This document shows positions 21,075 to 32,539 of a stretch of 64,000 bases of DNA, in pieces. A program made the position numbers and the translations under genes. Under the pieces are notes generated by a model, which saw only the letters and a list, made by a program, of their open reading frames with translations, had not been told where the DNA came from and did no database searches. The stretch's first letter is position 1; each line of letters opens with the position of its first letter. The DNA is from Dipteronia dyeriana (taxonomy: Eukaryota; Streptophyta; Magnoliopsida; Sapindales; Sapindaceae), in assembly GCA_032871835.1 (NCBI GenBank), contig CM065297.1, positions 26,049,598 through 26,113,597 on the forward strand, read 5' to 3'.

Positions 21075-22652
21075 TGTAAAGTTCTCATTTATTGATTGGC
21101 TTATTTCTTGAACAAACCACATATTGAGGTTTTATGTAAGGGTAGCTTAGGCTCTCAAGACCTCAAGAGAAGAAGCACCAGAGGTAAATTCTTGTGCTTA
21201 CTTGTTTTGAAGAGACAGTTGCACACACTCACAAATTCATGCATAACTCTTATTTATATATGTTGTGTTTATACTTGTGTGCATTCATGATTGAATAACT
21301 CTTCTTGATTTATTTGCATCTTGTGATTAAAGTACCATGTCATGTTAGGCATTAGTATAGAATGCATCTTCTTCACTCTAGTACTTGTTGAAAATGTGTG
21401 TTTGAGTTTGGAGAAAGTAGGCTGTGCGCTGGTGGTGTGCTACTCGACTAGCGCAGTCTCACCAGCGTAACATTCCAGTGGATCGTCGCTTGTCATGAGC
21501 CAAGCAATATTGAGAAAGTAGGTTGTGCGGTGGTGGTGCGCTACTCGACTAGCGTAGCCTCACCAGCGCAACATATCAGTGGATCGTGGCTTGTCATGCG
21601 CCACTGAGCTATGCCTCTCCACCAACGCCTATTGAAAATTTAGGCTATGCGCTACTCGATTAGCGCCACTCACCAGCGCACATAGCGGGAGCTGGACGTT
21701 TTTTTCAAAACGACCTCACTTTGGTTGAAACTCATATATATAATATATATATATATATAACTCTTTGTATTCAAGTCGTGCAAGAGTTCAGAATATCATA
21801 TCTTTTCCTTGGAACATATTTCAAAAGGAAAAATCTTGCAAGAACTCATCTTTAAACACTCAAAGCATTTCCTTATGCATAAAAACATCATCTTGCATCA
21901 TCTATGGTCATTTAGAGTGCATCAATGGATAGTTTTGCATCATCACATCTTGTTTGGTAAGTTTCTCACTATCTTCTTATAAGTCAAGTGTTTTTTTTGC
22001 TAAGCCATCTATTTTATCATTTTTATGCTCTTAGAATATATTCTAGATACAAAATAAAGATTGTTGTGATGACATGATTGAGTGTTGTATTGTGATAGCT
22101 TTATAGGATTGTTTGATCTATGTTTAGCTAAGCTTTATGAACATGTCATTTAGCTCTTGATATCTAGGATTGCATCAATTGCCATCTCATCATCCTAGAT
22201 AAGCATATAAGGTTCCCTAGCCTTGTTTGTTCTTTGAATATCATCATATATTCACATAGGCCATTTTATCTCTTCATTGAGAAGTAAGACTTGTGTTGCT
22301 TCCGGGATTAGGTAACTTAAATCACAAGCAAGATGAACTAGATTCACTTATACTGGGATTAGGTAGTGGTGGTGGATTGTAAACCGGGATTAGGTTGTAA
22401 TTCTTTTGCCATTAGTGGATTAGAGGTTCGAGTGTGGCGCACTTAACAGCCTGTGGTTTTTCCATTTGGAGGGTTTCCACGTATATCTTAAGTGTCTTTA
22501 CTATTTCTGCACTTATTACACTTGTGATATTATTGTAACTAGTTAGGGGTATTTTCGTTAACTTGACCATTAACGAAATTTGGGTAAAATTGTTTAAAAT
22601 CTATTCACCCGCCTCTAGATTGTTCTTAAACACACCATAATTAGTTGTTTCT
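21075..22652 (+). repeat. 3' LTR of the Sirevirus-like element
   Basis: Colinear with the 5' LTR: starts TGTAAAGTTCTCATTTATTG and ends TTAGTTGTTTCT. The final base differs from the CA end of the 5' LTR, consistent with a point mutation, because the GTTAG TSD follows directly. The GC-rich triplicated U3 block is present (21415-21690) but with deletions relative to the 5' copy. Confidence 0.92.
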
Positions 22653-23335
22653 GTTAGAATGTTAAAGTGGTTTGCATCAACGTTAAATTTGTTTCAATTG
22701 AGTAATTGTTCCCTGGAATTATTTTTACATTGATTTGAATGCTAAAGTAGTTTCCATAATGTAAAGGTTGTTCCCCTTGTTAAGGTTGAGTGGTTCCCAG
22801 AAACAACTCTAACGTTGATTAGAACGTTAGAGTGGTTTCTATCAACGTGAAGTTGTTTCAAACGAGTAATCGTTCCCGGGAATGATTTTGACAATGATTG
22901 GAACGTTAAAGTTGAGTGGTCCCTGAAAACTATTTTAATGTTGGTTAGAATATTAAAGTGGTTTCCATCAACGTTGACAAACAAGTAATCGTTTCTAGGA
23001 ACGAATTTGACGTTGATTGGAAAGTTAAAATGGTTTTCATAGTGTAAAGGTTGTTCCTTGTGTTAAAGTTGAGTGGTTCCCGGAAACAACTATAACGTTA
23101 GTTAAAACGTTAAAATGGTTTCAATCAACGTTGAAGTTGTTTCAAACGAGTAATGGTTCCCAGAAACGAGTAATCTTTCCTGAGAACAATTTTGACGTTG
23201 ATTGAAACGTTAAAGTGGTTCCTAAAATATAAAGGTAGTTCCCTTTATCGAGGTTAAGTGGTTCCCAAAACTAATTCTAACATTCGTTAAAATGTTAACT
23301 TGGTTCTCGCCAATGTTAAAGTTGTTCTCAGAAAC
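22653..23335 (+). repeat. Satellite array, left arm, segment 3
   Basis: Continuation of the about 165 bp array after the copia insertion, more diverged than segment 2, ending near GTTCTCAGAAACAATTTC. The following AT-rich sequence to 23720 matches the inverted sequence next to the right-arm array, which shows the array is part of a larger inverted unit. Confidence 0.85.
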
Positions 23336-24875
23336 AATTTCTCTATTTTTTTTATACTTTTCATTATAAATGTTTGCAATTTATTAATATTTTCCAAATA
23401 ATTACTTATTTTCACTTTTTTAAGTATGTTATTTATGATATATGTAATTTTATTGCATATTAATATAATTTTAATTATATTTTCAAATTTGCAAATTACA
23501 AATGTAATAATATTATTTATTAATATTATTCTACAAATATTTATAATTCTACATTTTAATATAATTTTATTATTTATTAACTTTATAATAATAGTTTTCA
23601 ATTTTTCTATATTTAATGTCGTTTTATTTTTCAATTAATATATAATAATAATATTTAATTTAATATATTAAAAAAATTAAATACAAAAAACCTTTTGTTA
23701 TTGATTTTTTAAGAAGAAACCGGTTGAACCGGTTGTCCCAAATCCCAAATGATGCCTAGCAATTTTTGGGGAGGTATAATAGCCAACTCTTGGGATTGGG
23801 TTTTGGTAGGGGAGGGGAAGGAAAACGACAATGTACAAGAGATTGTAAATGCTCGATGTTCGACGGTTCTCGATAGACTAGGTTTTGCTATCTATTTGTG
23901 TTCATAATAAAATTCTCTCGTGCCTTTTTAATTATTGTTGGATGAATACTATCACACCATGTTCCGTTAAATTGACTTGCGTTGACCGTATAAAAAATTA
24001 TAATACCTTAAATGTTAATTTTTTTTTAATATCTTTAAAATCTATACTTTAATATTTATATATCTGATTATCAAATTTTCAAATAAAAAAAAATCTGATT
24101 GATTTTCTATTAAAAAAAAAACTTAATTATTTTTTGTATTTGTGATCAGATTTGAATAAAGGGGGAATTGCACAAACACTCTTGAGGTTTGATAAAATTG
24201 TACGAATATGTCAGTTTTATGCATATACACACAAACTTTGAAAATTGTTGCACAAAAATCCTCTACTGTTAGATGGATCCGTTAGACAATGGTTAAAAGT
24301 GTAAAAAATCTAAAATACCATTTATTTTAATTTTAAATAAAATAAATAAATAAAAAGGTAAAAAATATTTAAGAAAATACAAATGTATCTTAAATCTAAA
24401 ACCTTAAAAAAAGTCATCTTTACAAAAAAAAAAATAGTTTTTAAAACAAGTAAATAATAATTGTTGACGGTGATTCTTGGATGGATCACACGTCGAACAG
24501 AATGTATATGAAATCATACAATTGCTAATTACAAATAGTTAAGAAAGCAAAAGAAACACGAGGATTTTACGCGGTAAAACCCTAAGAACAAGGAAATGTC
24601 CACAGTTGTCGGAAACCTGCGAGGAAAGAACTTCACTATGAATAATAGATTACACACTCAGTCTAACGTGCTCTCTAGAGTATTAATTTATCTTCAACCC
24701 TTTAATGGGTGTTATTAGGGTCTATTTATACATGCAAAGAACCCTAATTCGTGCTATACAAGTAACTGAAGTTGATGTGTTTTATTCGTTTTATTCTTCT
24801 TTCCTGCTTCGCGTTCTTCACACATTAGGTCTCCTGCCTAATTTGGACTTTGGCATTGATAAGGAAATTCGCTTC

Positions 24876-25875
24876 TGTTGACGGTGATTTTTAGATCGTA
24901 TAGGATTGATCATGCGTCTAATAGGTTTTTTTAAATTGTTGAAGATGTTATGAGAAAGATATAAAAAAGTGAAAAGCATGCACACATAAGTTTACGTGGT
25001 AAAACCCCAATGTGGGGAAACATCCACGGTTGCCGGTGACAACGAGAAGAATCCACTATGAATAGAATGATTACACACTCAATCTCTCCTTTTTGGCATA
25101 TCTATCTCCTTCTTATGTATTTTCTATGTGTTGTTCTCTATCTGTCGTTATATTTTTTTTTCGTATCCCTTTTTTGTAATGAGATTATGGGTCTATTTAT
25201 ATGTGCATAAAACCCTAATCCTTGTTACACAAATAAGGAAAGGTGATAGTGTTTAATTAGAACTGGTTACTTATTGAAGTCGTCTTTGTCTTCTTTCCTG
25301 TTTCGGATATCTTGTGTATTGAAGTAGAATCTTTGTAGGATTCTAGTTGAATAGTCCATTTAGGACTTATTTCCTAATTGGTGTGCAGTCTTCTAGAAGA
25401 GCAAATTTGTTGCTTGATTTGGACTCGTTTCATGTTTGGTGTTTATCCTTCTGGAAGCTTTGAGTTCTTTCTTGAATAGACTTCTTTGATGCTGAAGAGG
25501 AAATAAAGATATTTCCTTATTGAAGTACGATTCTAGATTTGTTGTTTAAGTAAGACAATTCCTCTTCGTAATTGAGTCATAGTTGCCTTTAATGTCTTCC
25601 ACGCGTTGTTCAACTGACCAGCTGTCTGACCCCGATTAGACTTCTTTTATCCTGATCGGATGGTTCCGACCAAGTTCTCTCTACCCAATCGACTAGTTTC
25701 CCCGACCAGGTTATTTATGCTTCGATCGGTTAGCTTCTCCGACCATCTTGAGTAATCTTAGCTAGGCCTTGAGATCATCTGTTAATTGCCTGGGTTAATC
25801 TTTCCTGATTGACTTTTATGACGTGGCATATATAATCATGCTAACTTGTCATGCTATCAAAAAATCCCTATAACA
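24876..25875 (-). repeat. 3' LTR of element B
   Basis: Plus-strand ends TGTTGACGGTG ... CCCTATAACA. The minus-strand TATA box TATAAATAGACCC lies near 25190-25202. The GGTAAAACCCC...GGGGAAACATCCACGG motif is at 24998-25029. Diverges by roughly a tenth from the other copy by eye. Confidence 0.9.
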
Positions 25876-25949
25876 ATACCCCTCAAATCCGTGAGATGAG
25901 CTCTTGACGGCTCAACGAAAGGGATTTGAATAGATGAGCTCTTCCCGAC

Positions 25950-26240
25950 CATTTTTTTGTTTCGACTAGTCGGTGTCCTGACTCTTTGCTCAGGATAATT
26001 CCCGACTATCTTGATTCGGTTAGTGTCATAGCCTTTCGCTCAAGATAATTTCCGAATCTTTTTCTTTTGGACTAGTCGGTGTCCCAGCTCTTTGCTCAGG
26101 ATAATTCCAGTCTGTCTTAATTCGGTCGGTGTCTTGGCTTTTCATCAGGATAATTTTTGACCATCTTGGTTGGGTCGGTGTCCTGGCTTTTCGCTCAAGA
26201 TAATTCCCGATTGTCTTGAATCTTCTGCCAATAGATGTTT
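25950..26240. repeat. Tandem repeat, about 50-56 bp unit, in the 3' region of element B
   Basis: Five imperfect copies of a unit containing 'gtcggtgtcctggctttt' and 'gctcaggataattcccga'. A sixth copy lies apart at about 26748-26795. The array is non-coding and close to the polypurine tract, as seen in several Tat-like elements. Confidence 0.75.
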
Positions 26241-26809
26241 TGGGAACGTTGCCCATTTTTTTCCTGTTTTTCCCATGTAAACAAGTCACCAAGGACGTCT
26301 CCCGGTTTTGTCTATTTACAAGGGTTTGGCCGAATCGTTAGTGCGATACTAACACAGCCGAACACATTTCACTAGGTTTCCCCCAATAGCTTACCCGTGT
26401 GTTTTTTCCCGGTAAAACCGACAGCTCGGAGTGGCTAGATTGCTGACAATATGCTATATATGCACCCAGTCAGTTAGGCAAGCGTGTCAGGTCTCTAACC
26501 CCCGACTTCTCATCCTCTCAGCCACCTTCACCCACCATGGCAGACATCGGCGCTACGAGTTTATCTTTGATAACAAAGATGATTACTGAAAATTATAACA
26601 CCATTCTTGGCTTATTTATTAATTGATCTGAAAATTAACAATACTAAAAATAATTAGAAAAGCTAAAAAAAAGCAAGCTAAAAATATCTTAAACAAAGAC
26701 TAAAACCAATTAAGCTATCTCTTGAAAGAGTAGATTTTTTTTAACCAGTTGGTGTCTCGGCTCTTTACTCAGGATAATTTTCGATTGTCTTTTTTTTTTC
26801 AAAGACTAA

Positions 26810-28450
26810 GTTCCGTCATCCATTAGCTTGTGTAGGGTCTTCAAAAGATAACGTTGACCGTTCCTTCGCTGCTGTCTCGACTCGAGCTTTGCTTCTTTTC
26901 CTGATTTTCCATTGTTTGATTGTCTATCCTTTTAAGAATTAAATCTTTGAGGTGACCCTCCCTGATGAGTGTCTCAATGTGGTCTCTTAATTTGTAGCGC
27001 TTTGATATGTCGTGACCACTTTCTTTGTGAAACCTGCAGTACTTTGTTGTGTCTCTTTGGGTATAGATTGACTGCCTAGGAGGATATTTGACTAGCTTCT
27101 AGTCTTTCACGATTGCCAAGATTTCCTCTTGTCTCTTGGTGAGGGGAATATAGTTAGTGTACTGACCATGGAAATTTTTGTCATCCCGATTGTTTCTACA
27201 ATTGTCGACTCGACGACCATTTTGGTTCCCGTCACCCTCCCGGTAATCACCCTTCTGGTTCTTTACATGGCCATAACTTGTTTTGGCATTCTCCATAGGG
27301 TAACCCCAATGTACATGACTACCCCTCTAAGCTAGCTCTTTTTCTCCAGCTATCGCATAACTGTCTGCCATATCCATTAGGTCGGTATACGTATCTGGGC
27401 ACTTTCTCCTCAAGTCGAAGGAAAGCCGACCCTTCTGTAGGTTATTGGTGAAGGCGGCCACTACAGCCTTATCATTGGGGTTATGGATCCCTGACACTTC
27501 CTGAGAGAACCTTTTCAGGTAATCTTTTAGTGACTCATTCTTTCCCTATTTGAGGGTGGCGAGGTAAGCTATTGACTTCCTCCTTTGTATGTTCTCCAAG
27601 AATTGTCGTGAAAAAGCCTGAGTTAACTTATGGAAATTCTCGATTGTTCCCTGAGGGAGTCTTCCAAACCACCTAGACCCTAATTCCCCGAGCATTTATG
27701 GGAATGTCAAACACGACAATGGGTCATTATAAGCGTACTGCACCATCGTACTTCAAAAATGTCTCATGTGTTCTTTTGGATCTGTGTTTGCTTTAAATTG
27801 CTCGACCTGAGGCATTCTGAATCTTTCCAGGAATTGGGTTTGGAGAATGTTGTTCATGAATGGGCTTTCAGAATCATCGTCCAGTAAATCTTTAGACCCC
27901 TAGCGACGTTTTAATGCTTCCACCTTTTGGGTTAATTTCTGTATCAGGATATCTCGCTCATCTCTTGGCTCATTATCCATTTCCGATCGCTGATGGTCGG
28001 TGTGCCCATGTTGGAATCTTAGTAGGGACTTGCCCCTTCGGGGTGGTTGGTCACTGTCATCTGATGAGCAAGATCGATCCCGCCTCTGAACACCTCACGC
28101 TTGACGCCGATCTTTGCTCCCAAGTCTGATAATTCCTTCATCTCCTCTTTTGGGTCGCTCCCCCTTTCCATGGTGGTCAGCTCTTCCTCTGCTAGACTTA
28201 CGGGGTGTGCTTGAGGTCATGTCCATTATTTGAGAACTTACCTTAGGGTCTCAGGCCACCACAGGTGTGGACAATTGATATGGCGATGTCAGATTTGTAG
28301 TTGGATGTTATATTGATTCCCTGTCTAGCGGCGTCTTCAATGACTCTCCGTAGGGACTCTTGGACCTGCTTGAATGCATCTGGAGAAATTATTGAGTGAG
28401 TGTTTGGGGAGGTTATTGTAGCTTGTCTAGTTGAAGTTGGAGTCACTGAG
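26810..28450 (-). pseudogene. gag: Gag of element B, broken
   Basis: Minus strand: ISPDAFKQVQESLRRVIEDA (28380-28320), then the retrotransposon gag core (FSRQFLENIQRRKS, SLKDYLKRFSQEVSGIHNPN, SYAIAGEKELA; about 27620-27340), KNQKGDYREGDGNQNGRR (27250-27200), NYIPLTKRQEEILAIVKD and the nucleocapsid-like CRFHKESGHDISKRYKLRDH (about 27050-26990), in which the last Cys of the knuckle is Arg. Stops occur (for example after KELA and after VKD) with frameshifts. Homologous to gag of element A at 40000-41630. No pol follows. Confidence 0.85.
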
Positions 28451-28759
28451 GGTAGGCTTCCTCCAACAATGTTGTTGTTTATCGTGTAAGGATCATTATC
28501 AGCACTTGGGGTATCAACATTATTTGGAGACTAGCTTCCATCCTTGTCGTATGCTATGTTGCTGCTTCACGAGTTCTTTTTTTTTTTTTAAGAACTCTTG
28601 TTCATGAATTCTCTCGCTTGCATATACTTTGATGTTGATAAAACAGATAATCCACCCCCTAGCATCCTTTTTTTTTAGGCTTGCTAGAGTATCTCAGTGT
28701 TTCGTCTGTTTATGTTGGTTCCTTGAAGTTGAGTACTAGCCCCACTTTCTGGCACCAGT

Positions 28760-31700
28760 TGTTGACGGTGATTTTTAGATCGTATAGTATTGATGTCATG
28801 TCTAACAGGTTTTTGTAAATTGTTGATGTTATGAGAATGATAGAAAAAAGTCAAAAGCATGCACACTTAAGTTTACATGGTAAATGTTGGAACCCCGTTC
28901 TCCGGTCACGCAACGGAACTAGGTTTTAAATTTTTTATACCGATCATAATCTGTATCTGGGACCAGTGAACTTTGGATCGTAATTATTTTTCGAAACTAA
29001 TACATACAATATGTAAACACAGGAAATTGTAATCAATAAAATCAGAAGAACATACCAACGTTTGAAGGCTCCTTCACTTTACGTTATGCTTCTGTCTGAA
29101 CCAATCTTACCAACGTTTGGAAGCTCTTTCACTTTACGATGTGCTTCTGTCTGAACCACTCGATCTTCCTCGCAATCTCCAGGGACTGATAACTGCGTGT
29201 GGGTGCGTAACGGTCTCAGGAACTTGAATGGAGAATGTAGGAAAATACTTAAAGAAACTCTTTCTTCTCAATTTGGTGTATTGATTTCGTACCCACATAA
29301 ATTGCATCTCATGCAAAACTTATATTGATAGATGTGGTTCCCTCTATTTAAAAACAATATATATCAAATATATATATTATTTCTCACGCAAGATCTTTTG
29401 TTAACAGAGAAAAGAACTTTTCTTTTTAATAAAAAATATGCCTCTGCATGACTTTTTCAAAGTCAAAACCAAAATTTTTTTTTCTTTGACTTTTCTTCTA
29501 GCGTTAATTATATATCTATATATTTTTCTTATATATATATCCTTGTTTGTATCCTATACAAACATTTATATATGTCCACACACCAATTTGCATCCAATGC
29601 AATCTCTTGTGTTATAATTGATATATATCTTTTAATTATCATTTTCAAATATATATAATATATTAAAAGTGATAATAAGTATTTTAAATTTAAACTTAAA
29701 TTCAAATACTTAGATAAATGATTTAGTAAAATAAAATAATCATATTATTTTATCTTCACCTAAATCCATATATCAATTAACACTCTCTAATTAATAGTTA
29801 ATTAATAATTAATAATTCAAAAATATCAATATAATTATTTAATTAATTTAAATATTAACATTCATTAATTAAATAATCTCATTATTCAATTAATTTCTGA
29901 ATATATACGTGTCACTTTTGTAACACAATTAATTGGACAATCCAATTAATCAACCGTGACCCTTGTTATCTAAATCGATCGGGCTAGCAAGGGGACCTAA
30001 TGGACCCACAATATTTTGAGCTCCAATAATCCTCAAAATCATTAATTAAACTCTTTAATTAATATTCCTTGATTATTAACTCCTGTGTTATTCCACTAAA
30101 AACCCGAAGCTGCACTCTCTCAACTGTAGACGCTTTTACACACACCGATACAACTCGGTGTCCATCGATATAGCTATTACATATGGTGTGATCCTCCACA
30201 GTAGTTCATAATTAGAGCTGGGTCATAATGTCCATTATACATATATCCAATAAGTACCGTTGATTCTCTAATGTACAATAAATCTTATTTTCTTACGGAA
30301 TTAAGAGAGCGCTCATATTTTCCAAGCCCCGAATCAACCCTTAAGGGAACTACCATCTACTTCTCACAAGAAGGAGTGGATTCCACTATTGTGTACAAAC
30401 CTTCCCAGCCACAAGCCAAACCGTAATCCCAACATACGTAGCATATTGATCGGGAACTGCCATCCGACCTCAACTATGGTATATCAAAGACAACGATTTA
30501 ACCTGAAGGAGTCGATAAGACACTCAGGATTAAGATCACCCATATATAGCCATCGTTAGTTGATATATATGAATCTCATCGGTAAACGGATCTTGGTGAG
30601 AGATTCATATAGATCATGGCCAGTCCTATATGATCACATCATACAAGATGCCTCTATTCTCATATCTCCATATGAATGATTCTGGATAGAAATACCGTAC
30701 ATTACGGAATGGACCGCAACTATAGATTAACCACAAATAAAGTACCCAGCTTTATTTGCTATCTATGGACTCTTTAGATTGCACGTCTCTTACTGTATCA
30801 ATCCGTATATGACACTCATATACACAGTTCATGATTACATCTGGCAATCTTGGATGTTTAATATATGCACAAGTTATAAAATAAACAACAATTACATCTT
30901 TAGGGCATAAACCCCAACAGTAAAACCCCAAGGTGGGGAAACATCCACGGTTGCCGGTGACGACGAGAAGAATCCACTACGAATAGAATGATTACACACT
31001 CAATTTCTCCGTTTTGGCGTATCTCTCTCTTTCCTGTGTATTTTCTATGTGTTGTTCTCTATCTGTCGTTATACTTTTTTTTTGTATCCCTTTTTTATAA
31101 TGAGATTATGGATCTATTTATATATGCATAGAACCCTAATCCTTGTTACATAAATATGGAAAGGTAATAGTGTTTAATTAGAACTGGTTACTTGTTGAAG
31201 TCGTCTTTATCTTCTTTCCTGTTTCGGATATCTTATGTATTGAAGTAGAATCTTCATAGGATTCTAGTTGAATAGTCCGTTTAGGAATTTTTTCCAGATC
31301 GGTGTGTACACTTCTAGAAAAGCAAATTTGTTGCTTGATTGGACTCGCTTCCTGTTTGTTGTTTATCTTTCTGGAAACTTTGAGTTCTTTCTTGAATAGA
31401 CTTCTCTGATGCTGGAGAGGAAATAAGGATATTTCTTTATTTTAGTATGATTCTAGATTCCTTGTTTAAGTAAGACAATTCCTCTTCGTATTTGAGTTGT
31501 AGTTGCCTTTAATGTCTCTCGCGCGTTGTTCAACTGACCAATTGTCTGATCCCGATTAGACTTCTTTTATCTCGATCGGATGGTCTGGACCAAGTTCTCT
31601 CGACCCGATCGGCTACTTTCCCCGACCAGTTTATTTGTACCCGATCAGTTAGTTTCTCCAACCATCTTGGGTAATCTTGACTAGGCCTTGAGATCATCTA

Positions 31701-31807
31701 TTAATTGCTTGGGTTAATTTTTCGGGTTAATTTTTCCTGGTTGACTTTTATGACGTGGCATATCTAATCATGCTGACTTGTCATGCTATCAAAAAATCCC
31801 TATAACA
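28760..31807 (-). repeat. 5' LTR of element B, split by solo LTR C
   Basis: Pieces 28760-28884 and 30925-31807 join across the GTAAA duplication to an LTR of about 1 kb. C landed inside the conserved GGTAAAACCCC motif. A TATA box (minus, TATAAATAGATCC) lies near 31111-31123. Confidence 0.9.
28885..30919 (-). mobile_element. Element C: copia-type solo LTR, 2.0 kb
   Basis: Plus-strand ends TGTTGGAACCCC ... ACCCCAACA with TSD GTAAA on both sides (28880-28884; 30920-30924). On the minus strand it begins TGTTGGGGTTTATGCCCTAA, a start I recognise from plant copia LTRs. It has no gag, pol or second LTR. A minus TTTAAATAGAGG TATA-like box lies near 29342. It holds a two-copy tandem repeat of about 55 bp (29053-29160; shared 'ccaacgtttg', 'ctttcactttacg', 'gcttctgtctgaacca'). 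Confidence 0.85.
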
Positions 31808-32539
31808 GCTTCCTTATCAAAGTGTGCTTCGAGACACCTTATTGGAGTAAGACTCAGTCTGCGTGTATTTGATAGTATCCATGTGTTGATCTGCCGATCA
31901 TTTGTTGATCATCTTTCAAAACCCTACTAAGCCTTTTTCTCCCAGACCAATGATTCAATCCTGACCGGTGGCTTTGACTCGACCATCTCGATAGCCCAGA
32001 CCGGGTGTTATGAAACCATCTTTGGTCAGCTTAGTTAGGTTCAGAAAGGTTGACTCTTGGTGATGTGGCATCTCTAACTCCACATCTCTGAGTAGTTATG
32101 TTGACTCCTCATTCTTTAGATTTTACTAATAACAATACCCCCTTAAACACACGATGTCGGATAAACAGTTGTCGCAAGTAGGGTGCGTTCGACTGCGTGT
32201 GTTTAATTCACTATATCATTTTTGACTTGTAGTCCATTAATGCCTTTTAATGCGCTAAGTTATCAACCACGTATATTTTGGCTGGTGAAATCATTGCATA
32301 TCTTTTTCAAAATTCAAATGGTGCGTGGTTTTCGGTTCTCACACACCTTCCCCCACTTTCGGCTGATGGCGCATGTCTACCTGGTGACGTCACTTGCTTG
32401 TATATATTGTCTTGAGGATTTTCACTTCTCTTTTTATGGTTTGATATTTTTCTTTAGCAAAAAACAATCTCTAACTTTCTTTTCCTTTGAGCCCCTTCTT
32501 CTTCTCTGATCTTCCATCTTTTCAAACAATTTTCAAGGT

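Larger units (their letters stand above)
12151..22652 (+). mobile_element. Sirevirus-like Ty1/copia retrotransposon, 10.5 kb, degenerate
   Basis: Two LTRs (12151-13744; 21075-22652) flank gag and pol genes in copia order (protease, integrase, reverse transcriptase, RNase H). The 5-bp TSD GTTAG (12146-12150; 22653-22657) is exact, and removing the element restores the satellite (CCAACGTTGGTTAG|AATGTTAAAGTGG). The long LTRs, large gag with coiled coil, extra zinc knuckle before the protease, and long non-coding 3' stretch fit the Sirevirus (SIRE/Maximus) lineage. Several stops, frameshifts and an internal insertion make it non-autonomous now. Confidence 0.93.
7079..24461. repeat. Left arm of the foldback element
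   Basis: Order: outer AT-rich end with (TA)n at 7128-7185, satellite array (7250-7663, 10069-12150, 22653-23335), an AT-rich stretch (23336-23720), a unique segment (23721-24164), and an inner segment (24165-24461). It is interrupted by the CACTA element 7664-10068 and the copia element 12151-22652. The 23760-24160 part has no counterpart that I can see in the right arm and no recognised gene. Confidence 0.7.
24876..31807 (-). mobile_element. Element B: gag-only Ty3/gypsy element nested in the LTR of A
   Basis: LTRs 24876-25875 (1000 bp) and 28760-31807 (about 1 kb once solo LTR C is removed). Exact TSD GCTTC (24871-24875; 31808-31812). Minus-strand polypurine tract TTTGAGGGGTAT lies at 25876 and primer site TGGTGCCAGAAAG at about 28757. 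Its 2.9 kb interior encodes only gag-like protein; no protease, RT or integrase is present. LTR ends and the gag domain resemble element A, so B is a related non-autonomous family that probably used a Tat-like helper. Confidence 0.9.
24462..32134 (-). repeat. 3' LTR of element A, split by element B
   Basis: Two pieces, 24462-24875 and 31808-32134, join across the GCTTC target duplication to give about 736 bp colinear with the right LTR. A minus-strand TATA box (TATAAATAGACCC, about 24719-24731) and the GGTAAAAC...ATGTCCACAG motif (24571-24605) are in the first piece. Confidence 0.9.

Noticed and set aside
23287..23638. AT-rich ORFs of about 70-115 residues on both strands
   Set aside because: Composition is Ile/Asn/Leu only, the two ORFs overlap on opposite strands, and the segment is the low-complexity link of the left arm.
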